Origin: Gordius sp. MW1
Taxonomy: Eukaryota > Nematomorpha > Gordioida > Gordea > Gordiidae
Assembly (NCBI GenBank): GCA_964036665.1
Contig: OZ038531.1
Coordinates: forward strand, 12,462,168-12,526,167
Length of the DNA stretch: 64,000 bases
Direction of reading: 5' to 3'
The position numbers and the translations under genes were made by a program. Shown one piece after another: positions 1-11,353 of the stretch (position 1 is the stretch's first letter; each line of letters starts with the position of its first letter). The notes beneath the pieces were generated by a model, which made no database searches, was not told where the DNA came from, and saw only the letters and a program-made list of their open reading frames with translations.

Positions 1-208
1 AATCTAAAACTTCACCCGTGCAAAAATTCTAATCGAGATTCTAACAAGGACATAATGCTAAGAATATTTACTAACTTTCAAAGATTTTTTCAGCCCCCTT
101 TCAAAAGAATATGAAAAAAAATATTTTTTTCGACCTCAAAATTTTTTCAATTTTTTTGTTCAACAATAAACCCCTCATGAAAGTTTTCGATATCAGAGGT
201 GAATTTCG

Positions 209-221
209 AAAAAAAATTTTT
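209..221. repeat. Deletion scar of the inverted repeat (327-bp monomer type)
   Basis: Here an A8-T5 run is followed directly by aactttaaat. In full-length monomers the A-T run is followed by gatcagtcatc, then A5-T5 and aac. About 21 bp plus one A are missing, and the breakpoints lie in the repeated attttt that flanks the dyad. The same scar occurs in types 1 and 4 of each HOR A copy (for example near 1245, 2962, 3990, 5713, 6741, 8463, 9491, 11564, 12592, 14314). Confidence 0.87.
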
Positions 222-1813
222 AACTTTAAATCACTATCGCATGAGCTTGTTTCACAAAAACTGGATACACGCTTAAAAAGCCATATTGAAACAATCTAAA
301 CGAAACACTTAAATTTTAATTTCTCTCAATCTAAAACTTCACCCGTGCAAAAATTCTAATCGAGATTCTAACAAGGACATAATGCTAAGAATATTTACTA
401 ACTTTCAAAGATTTTTTCAGCCCCCTTTCAAAAGAATATGAAAAAAAATATTTTTTTCGACCTCAAAATTTTTTCAATTTTTTTGTTCAACCATAAACCC
501 CTCATGAAAGTTTTCGATATCAGAGGTGAATTTCGAAAAAAAAATTTTTGATCAGTCATCAAAAATTATTAACTTTAAATCACGATCGCATAGAGCTTGT
601 TTCACAAAAACTGGATACACGCTTAAAAAGCGATATTGAAACAATCTAAACGAAACACTTAAATTTTAATTTCTCTCAATCTAAAACTTCACTCGTGCAA
701 AAATTCTAATCGAGATTCTAACAAGGACATAATGCTGAGAATATTTACTAACTTTCAAAGATTTTTTCAGCCCCCTTTTGAATGAATATGAAAAAAAATA
801 TTTTTTTCGACCTCAAAATTTTTTCAATTTTTTTGTTCAACCATAAACCCCTCATGAAAGTTTTCGATATCAGAGGTGAATTTCGAAAAAAAATTTTTTG
901 ATCAGTCATCAAAAATTATTAACTTTAAATCACGATCGCATATGGCTTGTTTCACAAAAACTGGATACACGCTTAAAAAGCCATATTGAAACAATCTAAA
1001 CGAAACACTTAAATTTTAATTTCTCTCAATCTAAAACTTCACCCGTGCAAAAATTCTAATCGAGATTCTAACAAGGACATAATGCTAAGAATATTTACTA
1101 ACTTTCAAAGATTTTTTCAGCCCCCTTTCAAAAGAATATGAAAAAAAATATTTTTTTCGACCTCAAAATTTTTTCAATTTTTTTGTTCAACCATAAACCC
1201 CTCATGAAAGTTTTCGATATCAGAGGTGAATTTCGAAAAAAAATTTTTAACTTTAAATCACTATCGCATGAGCTTGTTTCACAAAAACTGGATACACGCT
1301 TAAAAAGCCATATTGAACCAATCTAAACGAAACACTTAAATTTTAATTTCTCTCAATCTAAAACTTCACCCGTGCAAAAATTCTAATCGAGATTCTAACA
1401 AGGACATAATGCTAAGAATATTTACTAACTTTCAAAGATTTTTTCAGCCCCCTTTCAAAAGAATATGAAAAAAAATATTTTTTTCGACCTCAAAATTTTT
1501 TCAATTTTTTTGTTCAACCATAAACCCCTCATGAAAGTTTTCGATATCAGAGGTGAATTTCGAAAAAAAAATTTTTGATCAGTCATCAAAAATTATTAAC
1601 TTTAAATCAAGATCGCATAGAGCTTGTTTCACAAAAACTGGATACACGCTTAAAAAGCGATATTGAAACAATCTAAACGAAACACTTAAATTTTAATTTC
1701 TCTCAATCTAAAACTTCACTCGTGCAAAAATTCTAATCGAGATTCTGACAAGGACATAATGCTGAGAATATTTACTAACTTTCAAAGATTTTTTCAGCCC
1801 CCTTTTGAATGAA

Positions 1814-1921
1814 TATGAAAAAAAATATTTTTTTCGACCTCAAAATTTTTTCAATTTTTTTGTTCAACCATATACCCCTCATGAAAGTTTTCGATATCAG
1901 AGGTGAATTTCGAAAAAAAAA
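1814..1921. other. A/T-tract-rich core of a typical monomer
   Basis: Within one monomer, runs of A or T (A8, T7, A4T6, A2T7 and finally A9T5) alternate with short GC-containing spacers such as cgacctc. The ten bases TTTTTTTCGA (1828-1837) are the reverse complement of TCGAAAAAAA (1910-1919), and TTTTCGA (1888-1894) also pairs with TCGAAAA (1910-1916). Such runs often give bent or nucleosome-modulating DNA. The phasing here (about 10-16 bp) is only partly helical, so curvature is an inference. Confidence 0.55.
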
Positions 1922-1947
1922 TTTTTGATCAGTCATCAAAAATTTTT
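1917..1947. repeat. Inverted repeat inside the monomer (13-bp arms, 5-nt centre)
   Basis: Arm AAAAATTTTTGAT (1917-1929), centre CAGTC (1930-1934), arm ATCAAAAATTTTT (1935-1947). The arms are exact reverse complements. The same element sits at the same place in many monomers. In those ending attattaac one arm position differs, and in class G (atttatttgatc, atcagaaat) pairing is weaker. It could extrude as a hairpin or cruciform, or be a dyad protein site; the sequence does not say which. It is the part missing from 327-bp monomers. Confidence 0.85.
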
Positions 1948-2751
1948 AACTTTAAATCACTATCGCATGAGCTTGTTTCACAAAAACTGGATACACGCTT
2001 AAAAAGCGATATTGAAACAATCTAAACGAAACACTTAAATTTTAATTTCTCTCAGTCTAAAACTTTACCCGTGCTAAAATTCTTATCGAGATTCTAACAA
2101 GGACATAATGCTAAGAATATTTACTAACTATTAAAGATTTTTTCAGCCCCCTTTCAAAAGAATATGAAAAAAAATATTTTTTTCGACCTCAAAATTTTTT
2201 CAATTTTTTTGTTCAACCATAAACCCCTCATGAAAGTTTTCGATATCAGAGGTGAATTTCGAAAAAAAAATTTTTGATCAGTCATCAAAAATTTTTAACT
2301 TTAAATCACTATCGCATGAGCTTGTTTCACAAAAACTGGATACAAGCTTAAAAAGCCATATTGAAACAATCTAAACGAAACACTTAAATTTTAATTTCTC
2401 TCAGTCTAAAACTTCACCCGTGCTAAAATTCTTATCGAGATTCTAACAAGGACATAATGCTAAGAATATTTACTAACTTTCAAAGATTTTTTCAGCCCCC
2501 TTTTGAATGAATATGAAAAAAAATATTTTTTTCGACCCCAAAATTTTTTCAATTTTTTTGTTCAACCATAAACCCCTCATGAAAGTTTTTGATATCAGAG
2601 GTGAATTTCGAAAAAAAATTTTTGATCAGTCATCAAAAATTATTAACTTTAAATCACGATCGCATATGGCTTGTTTCACAAAAACTGGATACACGCTTAA
2701 AAAGCCATATTGAAACAATCTAAACGAAACACTTAAATTTTAATTTCTCTC

Positions 2752-5502
2752 AATCTAAAACTTCACCCGTGCAAAAATTCTAATCGAGATTCTAACAAGG
2801 ACATAATGCTAAGAATATTTACTAACTTTCAAAGATTTTTTCAGCCCCCTTTCAAAAGAATATGAAAAAAAATATTTTTTTCGACCTCAAAATTTTTTCA
2901 ATTTTTTTGTTCAACCATAAACCCCTCATGAAAGTTTTCGATATCAGAGGTGAATTTCGAAAAAAAATTTTTAACTTTAAATCACTATCGCATGAGCTTG
3001 TTTCACAAAAACTGGATACACGCTTAAAAAGCCATATTGAAACAATCTAAACGAAACACTTAAATTTTAATTTCTCTCAATCTAAAACTTCACCCGTGCA
3101 AAAATTCTAATCGAGATTCTAACAAGGACATAATGCTAAGAATATTTACTAACTTTCAAAGATTTTTTCAGCCCCCTTTCAAAAGAATATGAAAAAAAAT
3201 ATTTTTTTCGACCTCAAAATTTTTTCAATTTTTTTGTTCAACCATAAACCCCTCATGAAAGTTTTCGATATCAGAGGTGAATTTCGAAAAAAAAATTTTT
3301 GATCAGTCATCAAAAATTATTAACTTTAAATCACGATCGCATAGAGCTTGTTTCACAAAAACTGGATACACGCTTAAAAAGCGATATTGAAACAATCTAA
3401 ACGAAACACTTAAATTTTAATTTCTCTCAATCTAAAACTTCACTCGTGCAAAAATTCTAATCGAGATTCTAACAAGGACATAATGCTGAGAATATTTACT
3501 AACTTTCAAAGATTTTTTCAGCCCCCTTTTGAATGAATATGAAAAAAAATATTTTTTTCGACCTCAAAATTTTTTCAATTTTTTTGTTCAACCATAAACC
3601 CCTCATGAAAGTTTTCGATATCAGAGGTGAATTTCGAAAAAAAAATTTTTGATCAGTCATCAAAAATTATTAACTTTAAATCACGATCGCATATGGCTTG
3701 TTTCACAAAAACTGGATACACGCTTAAAAAGCCATATTGAAACAATCTAAACGAAACACTTAAATTTTAATTTCTCTCAATCTAAAACTTCACCCGTGCA
3801 AAAATTCTAATCGAGATTCTAACAAGGACATAATGCTAAGAATATTTACTAACTTTCAAAGATTTTTTCAGCCCCCTTTCAAAAGAATATGAAAAAAAAT
3901 ATTTTTTTCGACCTCAAAATTTTTTCAATTTTTTTGTTCAACCATAAACCCCTTATGAAAGTTTTCGATATCAGAGGTGAATTTCGAAAAAAAATTTTTA
4001 ACTTTAAATCACTATCGCATGAGCTTGTTTCACAAAAACTGGATACACGCTTAAAAAGCCATATTGAACCAATCTAAACGAAACACTTAAATTTTAATTT
4101 CTCTCAATCTAAAACTTCACCCGTGCAAAAATTCTAATCGAGATTCTAACAAGGACATAATGCTAAGAATATTTACTAACTTTCAAAGATTTTTTCAGCC
4201 CCCTTTCAAAAGAATATGAAAAAAAATATTTTTTTCGACCTCAAAATTTTTTCAATTTTTTTGTTCAACCATAAACCCCTCATGAAAGTTTTCGATATCA
4301 GAGGTGAATTTCGAAAAAAAAATTTTTGATCAGTCATCAAAAATTATTAACTTTAAATCAAGATCGCATAGAGCTTGTTTCACAAAAACTGGATACACGC
4401 TTAAAAAGCGATATTGAAACAATCTAAACGAAACACTTAAATTTTAATTTCTCTCAATCTAAAACTTCACTCGTGCAAAAATTCTAATCGAGATTCTGAC
4501 AAGGACATAATGCTGAGAATATTTACTAACTTTCAAAGATTTTTTCAGCCCCCTTTTGAATGAATATGAAAAAAAATATTTTTTTCGACCTCAAAATTTT
4601 TTCAATTTTTTTGTTCAACCATATACCCCTCATGAAAGTTTTCGATATCAGAGGTGAATTTCGAAAAAAAAATTTTTGATCAGTCATCAAAAATTTTTAA
4701 CTTTAAATCACTATCGCATGAGCTTGTTTCACAAAAACTGGATACACGCTTAAAAAGCGATATTGAAACAATCTAAACGAAACACTTAAATTTTAATTTC
4801 TCTCAGTCTAAAACTTTACCCGTGCTAAAATTCTTATCGAGATTCTAACAAGGACATAATGCTAAGAATATTTACTAACTATTAAAGATTTTTTCAGCCC
4901 CCTTTCAAAAGAATATGAAAAAAAATATTTTTTTCGACCTCAAAATTTTTTCAATTTTTTTGTTCAACCATAAACCCCTCATGAAAGTTTTCGATATCAG
5001 AGGTGAATTTCGAAAAAAAAATTTTTGATCAGTCATCAAAAATTTTTAACTTTAAATCACTATCGCATGAGCTTGTTTCACAAAAACTGGATACAAGCTT
5101 AAAAAGCCATATTGAAACAATCTAAACGAAACACTTAAATTTTAATTTCTCTCAGTCTAAAACTTCACCCGTGCTAAAATTCTTATCGAGATTCTAACAA
5201 GGACATAATGCTAAGAATATTTACTAACTTTCAAAGATTTTTTCAGCCCCCTTTTGAATGAATATGAAAAAAAATATTTTTTTCGACCCCAAAATTTTTT
5301 CAATTTTTTTGTTCAACCATAAACCCCTCATGAAAGTTTTTGATATCAGAGGTGAATTTCGAAAAAAAATTTTTGATCAGTCATCAAAAATTATTAACTT
5401 TAAATCACGATCGCATATGGCTTGTTTCACAAAAACTGGATACACGCTTAAAAAGCCATATTGAAACAATCTAAACGAAACACTTAAATTTTAATTTCTC
5501 TC
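2752..5502. repeat. HOR A, copy 2 (8 monomers, 2751 bp)
   Basis: This copy has the same monomer order and identical length to copy 1. By eye I found only a handful of differences over 2.75 kb: a caac[a/c]ataaac change near 165/2916, an A/T-run shift in monomer 3, and cccttatg for ccctcatg near 3950. Such low divergence means the two units duplicated recently or are kept alike by conversion. Confidence 0.95.
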
Positions 5503-8253
5503 AATCTAAAACTTCACCCGTGCAAAAATTCTAATCGAGATTCTAACAAGGACATAATGCTAAGAATATTTACTAACTTTCAAAGATTTTTTCAGCCCCC
5601 TTTCAAAAGAATATGAAAAAAAATATTTTTTTCGACCTCAAAATTTTTTCAATTTTTTTGTTCAACCATAAACCCCTCATGAAAGTTTTCGATATCAGAG
5701 GTGAATTTCGAAAAAAAATTTTTAACTTTAAATCACTATCGCATGAGCTTGTTTCACAAAAACTGGATACACGCTTAAAAAGCCATATTGAAACAATCTA
5801 AACGAAACACTTAAATTTTAATTTCTCTCAATCTAAAACTTCACCCGTGCAAAAATTCTAATCGAGATTCTAACAAGGACATAATGCTAAGAATATTTAC
5901 TAACTTTCAAAGATTTTTTCAGCCCCCTTTCAAAAGAATATGAAAAAAAATATTTTTTTCGACCTCAAAATTTTTTCAATTTTTTTGTTCAACCATAAAC
6001 CCCTCATGAAAGTTTTCGATATCAGAGGTGAATTTCGAAAAAAAAATTTTTGATCAGTCATCAAAAATTATTAACTTTAAATCACGATCGCATAGAGCTT
6101 GTTTCACAAAAACTGGATACACGCTTAAAAAGCGATATTGAAACAATCTAAACGAAACACTTAAATTTTAATTTCTCTCAATCTAAAACTTCACTCGTGC
6201 AAAAATTCTAATCGAGATTCTAACAAGGACATAATGCTGAGAATATTTACTAACTTTCAAAGATTTTTTCAGCCCCCTTTTGAATGAATATGAAAAAAAA
6301 TATTTTTTTCGACCTCAAAATTTTTTCAATTTTTTTGTTCAACCATAAACCCCTCATGAAAGTTTTCGATATCAGAGGTGAATTTCGAAAAAAATTTTTT
6401 TGATCAGTCATCAAAAATTATTAACTTTAAATCACGATCGCATATGGCTTGTTTCACAAAAACTGGATACACGCTTAAAAAGCCATATTGAAACAATCTA
6501 AACGAAACACTTAAATTTTAATTTCTCTCAATCTAAAACTTCACCCGTGCAAAAATTCTAATCGAGATTCTAACAAGGACATAATGCTAAGAATATTTAC
6601 TAACTTTCAAAGATTTTTTCAGACCCCTTTCAAAAGAATATGAAAAAAAATATTTTTTTCGACCTCAAAATTTTTTCAATTTTTTTGTTCAACCATAAAC
6701 CCCTCATGAAAGTTTTCGATATCAGAGGTGAATTTCGAAAAAAAATTTTTAACTTTAAATCACTATCGCATGAGCTTGTTTCACAAAAACTGGATACACG
6801 CTTAAAAAGCCATATTGAACCAATCTAAACGAAACACTTAAATTTTAATTTCTCTCAATCTAAAACTTCACCCGTGCAAAAATTCTAATCGAGATTCTAA
6901 CAAGGACATAATGCTAAGAATATTTACTAACTTTCAAAGATTTTTTCAGCCCCCTTTCAAAAGAATATGAAAAAAAATATTTTTTTCGACCTCAAAATTT
7001 TTTCAATTTTTTTGTTCAACCATAAACCCCTCATGAAAGTTTTCGATATAAGAGGTGAATTTCGAAAAAAAAATTTTTGATCAGTCATCAAAAATTATTA
7101 ACTTTAAATCAAGATCGCATAGAGCTTGTTTCACAAAAACTGGATACACGCTTAAAAAGCGATATTGAAACAATCTAAACGAAACACTTAAATTTTAATT
7201 TCTCTCAATCTAAAACTTCACTCGTGCAAAAATTCTAATCGAGATTCTGACAAGGACATAATGCTGAGAATATTTACTAACTTTCAAAGATTTTTTCAGC
7301 CCCCTTTTGAATGAATATGAAAAAAAATATTTTTTTCGACCTCAAAATTTTTTCAATTTTTTTGTTCAACCATATACCCCTCATGAAAGTTTTCGATATC
7401 AGAGGTGAATTTCGAAAAAAAAATTTTTGATCAGTCATCAAAAATTTTTAACTTTAAATCACTATCGCATGAGCTTGTTTCACAAAAACTGGATACACGC
7501 TTAAAAAGCGATATTGAAACAATCTAAACGAAACACTTAAATTTTAATTTCTCTCAGTCTAAAACTTTACCCGTGCTAAAATTCTTATCGAGATTCTAAC
7601 AAGGACATAATGCTAAGAATATTTACTAACTATTAAAGATTTTTTCAGCCCCCTTTCAAAAGAATATGAAAAAAAATATTTTTTTCGACCTCAAAATTTT
7701 TTCAATTTTTTTGTTCAACCATAAACCCCTCATGAAAGTTTTCGATATCAGAGGTGAATTTCGAAAAAAAAATTTTTGATCAGTCATCAAAAATTTTTAA
7801 CTTTAAATCACTATCGCATGAGCTTGTTTCACAAAAACTGGATACAAGCTTAAAAAGCCATATTGAAACAATCTAAACGAAACACTTAAATTTTAATTTC
7901 TCTCAGTCTAAAACTTCACCCGTGCTAAAATTCTTATCGAGATTCTAACAAGGACATAATGCTAAGAATATTTACTAACTTTCAAAGATTTTTTCAGCCC
8001 CCTTTTGAATGAATATGAAAAAAAATATTTTTTTCGACCCCAAAATTTTTTCAATTTTTTTGTTCAACCATAAACCCCTCATGAAAGTTTTTGATATCAG
8101 AGGTGAATTTCGAAAAAAAATTTTTGATCAGTCATCAAAAATTATTAACTTTAAATCACGATCGCATATGGCTTGTTTCACAAAAACTGGATACACGCTT
8201 AAAAAGCCATATTGAAACAATCTAAACGAAACACTTAAATTTTAATTTCTCTC
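5503..8253. repeat. HOR A, copy 3 (8 monomers, 2751 bp)
   Basis: Same order and length as copies 1 and 2. It still has catatacccc in monomer 6, as in copies 1-2. It also carries gatataagagg in monomer 5 (changed base at 7050), which destroys the otherwise regular GATATC and is shared with copies 4 and 5. It is therefore intermediate between the left and right copies. Private changes include cagacccc near 6621 in monomer 4. Confidence 0.95.
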
Positions 8254-11200
8254 AATCTAAAACTTCACCCGTGCAAAAATTCTAATCGAGATTCTAACAA
8301 GGACATAATGCTAAGAATATTTACTAACTTTCAAAGATTTTTTCAGCCCCCTTTCAAAAGAATATGAAAAAAAATATTTTTTTCGACCTCAAAATTTTTT
8401 CAATTTTTTTGTTCAACCATAAACCCCTCATGAAAGTTTTCGATATCAGAGGTGAATTTCGAAAAAAAATTTTTAACTTTAAATAACTATCGCATGAGCT
8501 TGTTTCACAAAAACTGGATACACGCTTAAAAAGCCATATTGAAACAATCTAAACGAAACACTTAAATTTTAATTTCTCTCAATCTAAAACTTCACCCGTG
8601 CAAAAATTCTAATCGAGATTCTAACAAGGACATAATGCTAAGAATATTTACTAACTTTCAAAGATTTTTTCAGCCCCCTTTCAAAAGAATATGAAAAAAA
8701 ATATTTTTTTCGACCTCAAAATTTTTTCAATTTTTTTGTTCAACCATAAACCCCTCATGAAAGTTTTCGATATCAGAGGTGAATTTCGAAAAAAAAATTT
8801 TTGATCAGTCATCAAAAATTATTAACTTTAAATCACGATCGCATAGAGCTTGTTTCACAAAAACTGGATACACGCTTAAAAAGCGATATTGAAACAATCT
8901 AAACGAAACACTTAAATTTTAATTTCTCTCAATCTAAAACTTCACTCGTGCAAAAATTCTAATCGAGATTCTAACAAGGACATAATGCTGAGAATATTTA
9001 CTAACTTTCAAAGATTTTTTCAGCCCCCTTTTGAATGAATATGAAAAAAAATATTTTTTTCGACCTCAAAATTTTTTCAATTTTTTTGTTCAACCATAAA
9101 CCCCTCATGAAAGTTTTCGATATCAGAGGTGAATTTCGAAAAAAAATTTTTTGATCAGTCATCAAAAATTATTAACTTTAAATCACGATCGCATATGGCT
9201 TGTTTCACAAAAACTGGATACACGCTTAAAAAGCCATATTGAAACAATCTAAACGAAACACTTAAATTTTAATTTCTCTCAATCTAAAACTTCACCCGTG
9301 CAAAAATTCTAATCGAGATTCTAACAAGGACATAATGCTAAGAATATTTACTAACTTTCAAAGATTTTTTCAGCCCCCTTTCAAAAGAATATGAAAAAAA
9401 ATATTTTTTTCGACCTCAAAATTTTTTCAATTTTTTTGTTCAACCATAAACCCCTCATGAAAGTTTTCGATATCAGAGGTGAATTTCGAAAAAAAATTTT
9501 TAACTTTAAATCACTATCGCATGAGCTTGTTTCACAAAAACTGGATACACGCTTAAAAAGCCATATTGAACCAATCTAAACGAAACACTTAAATTTTAAT
9601 TTCTCTCAATCTAAAACTTCACCCGTGCAAAAATTCTAATCGAGATTCTAACAAGGACATAATGCTAAGAATATTTACTAACTTTCAAAGATTTTTTCAG
9701 CCCCCTTTCAAAAGAATATGAAAAAAAATATTTTTTTCGACCTCAAAATTTTTTCAATTTTTTTGTTCAACCATAAACCCCTCATGAAAGTTTTCGATAT
9801 AAGAGGTGAATTTCGAAAAAAAAATTTTTGATCAGTCATCAAAAATTATTAACTTTAAATCAAGATCGCATAGAGCTTGTTTCACAAAAACTGGTAACAC
9901 GCTTAAAAAGCGATATTGAAACAATCTAAACGAAACACTTAAATTTTAATTTCTCTCAATCTAAAACTTCACTCGTGCAAAAATTCTAATCGAGATTCTG
10001 ACAAGGACATAATGCTGAGAATATTTACTAACTTTCAAAGATTTTTTCAGCCCCCTTTTGAATGAATATGAAAAAAAATATTTTTTTCGACCTCAAAATT
10101 TTTTCAATTTTTTTGTTCAACCATAAACCCCTCATGAAAGTTTTCGATATCAGAGGTGAATTTCGAAAAAAAAATTTTTGATCAGTCATCAAAAATTTTT
10201 AACTTTAAATCACTATCGCATGAGCTTGTTTCACAAAAACTGGATACACGCTTAAAAAGCGATATTGAAACAATCTAAACGAAACACTTAAATTTTAATT
10301 TCTCTCAGTCTAAAACTTTACCCGTGCTAAAATTCTTATCGAGATTCTAACAAGGACATAATGCTAAGAATATTTACTAACTATTAAAGATTTTTTCAGC
10401 CCCCTTTCAAAAGAATATGAAAAAAAATATTTTTTTCGACCTCAAAATTTTTTCAATTTTTTTGTTCAACCATAAACCCCTCATGAAAGTTTTCGATATC
10501 AGAGGTGAATTTCGAAAAAAAAATTTTTGATCAGTCATCAAAAATTTTTAACTTTAAATCACTATCGCATGAGCTTGTTTCACAAAAACTGGATACAAGC
10601 TTAAAAAGCCATATTGAAACAATCTAAACGAAACACTTAAATTTTAATTTCTCTCAGTCTAAAACTTCACCCGTGCTAAAATTCTTATCGAGATTCTAAC
10701 AAGGACATAATGCTAAGAATATTTACTAACTTTCAAAGATATTTTCAGCCCCCTTTTGAATGAATATGAAAAAAAATATTTTTTTCGACCCCAAAATTTT
10801 TTCAATTTTTTTGTTCAACCATAAACCCCTCATGAAAGTTTTTGATATCAGAGGTGAATTTCGAAAAAAAATTTTTGATCAGTCATCAAAAATTATTAAC
10901 TTTAAATCACGATCGCATATGGCTTGTTTCACAAAAACTGGATACACGCTTAAAAAGCCATATTGAAACAATCTAAACGAAACACTTAAATTTTAATTTC
11001 TCTCAGTCTAAAACTTCACCCGTGCTAAAATTCTTATCGAGATTCTAACAAGGACATAATGCTAAGAATATTTACTAACTTTCAAAGATTTTTTCAGCCC
11101 CCTTTTGAATGAATATGAAAAAAAATATTTTTTTCGACCCCAAAATTTTTTCAATTTTTTTGTTCAACCATAAACCCCTCATGAAAGTTTTTGATATCAG

Positions 11201-11353
11201 AGGTGAATTTCGAAAAAAAATTTTTGATCAGTCATCAAAAATTATTAACTTTAAATCACGATCGCATATGGCTTGTTTCACAAAAACTGGATACACGCTT
11301 AAAAAGCCATATTGAAACAATCTAAACGAAACACTTAAATTTTAATTTCTCTC
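8254..11353. repeat. HOR A, copy 4, enlarged to 9 monomers (3100 bp)
   Basis: The usual eight monomers are followed by a second monomer of type 8: 10656-11004, then 11005-11353 (349 bp each). Both begin agtct and have gctaaaattctta, gacccc, gtttttgat and catatggc. They differ at agatattttcag (changed base at 10741) against the usual agattttttcag. Other marks of this copy are aaataactat at 8481 and ctggtaacac at 9891. The extra monomer is what a one-monomer unequal exchange would leave. Confidence 0.94.
11005..11353. repeat. Extra type-8 monomer inserted in HOR A copy 4
   Basis: This single 349-bp monomer repeats the class of the one before it and shifts all later copies by 349 bp (offset 3100 instead of 2751). 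It lacks the agatattttcag variant of its left neighbour and resembles the type-8 monomers of copies 1-3. That suggests it came from an exchange with an unmodified unit, not from simple doubling of the adjacent monomer. Confidence 0.88.

Larger units (their letters stand above)
1..2751. repeat. HOR A, copy 1 (8 monomers, 2751 bp)
   Basis: Monomers start at 1, 328, 678, 1028, 1355, 1705, 2054 and 2403, with lengths 327, 350, 350, 327, 350, 349, 349 and 349. Diagnostic variants give each its identity. Monomers 1 and 4 are short because the inverted repeat is missing. Monomer 3 has actcg, gctgag and catatggc. Monomer 6 has gattctgac and catatacccc. Monomer 7 has aactattaaag and tacaagctt. Monomer 8 begins agtct and has gacccc and gtttttgat. 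Monomers 1, 2, 4, 5 and 7 carry the caaaagaatatg subtype; 3, 6 and 8 carry ttgaatgaatatg. The next copy follows with the same order. The window begins at the phase I chose, so the true left end of the array is unseen. Confidence 0.95.

Noticed and set aside
111-299. Open frames of 62-73 codons on the + strand in most monomers (Met-rich start, Lys/Phe-rich product).
   Set aside because: They arise from the monomer text. Monomer length (mostly 349-350) is not a multiple of three, homopolymer changes switch the frame between monomers, single changes such as aaataactat abolish them, and there is no translation signal. The repeat alone explains their similarity.
540-575. Rho-independent terminator suggested by the dyad next to a T run.
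   Set aside because: The arms are almost wholly A/T, and the element occurs about once per monomer in a eukaryotic-type satellite with no genes upstream. A structural DNA element fits better.
328-677. CENP-B box.
   Set aside because: I looked for TTCG-N4-A-N2-CGGG on both strands. The TTCG motifs and the CGGG of gcacgggtg are not in the required arrangement in the monomers I read. A different dyad-binding protein cannot be excluded.
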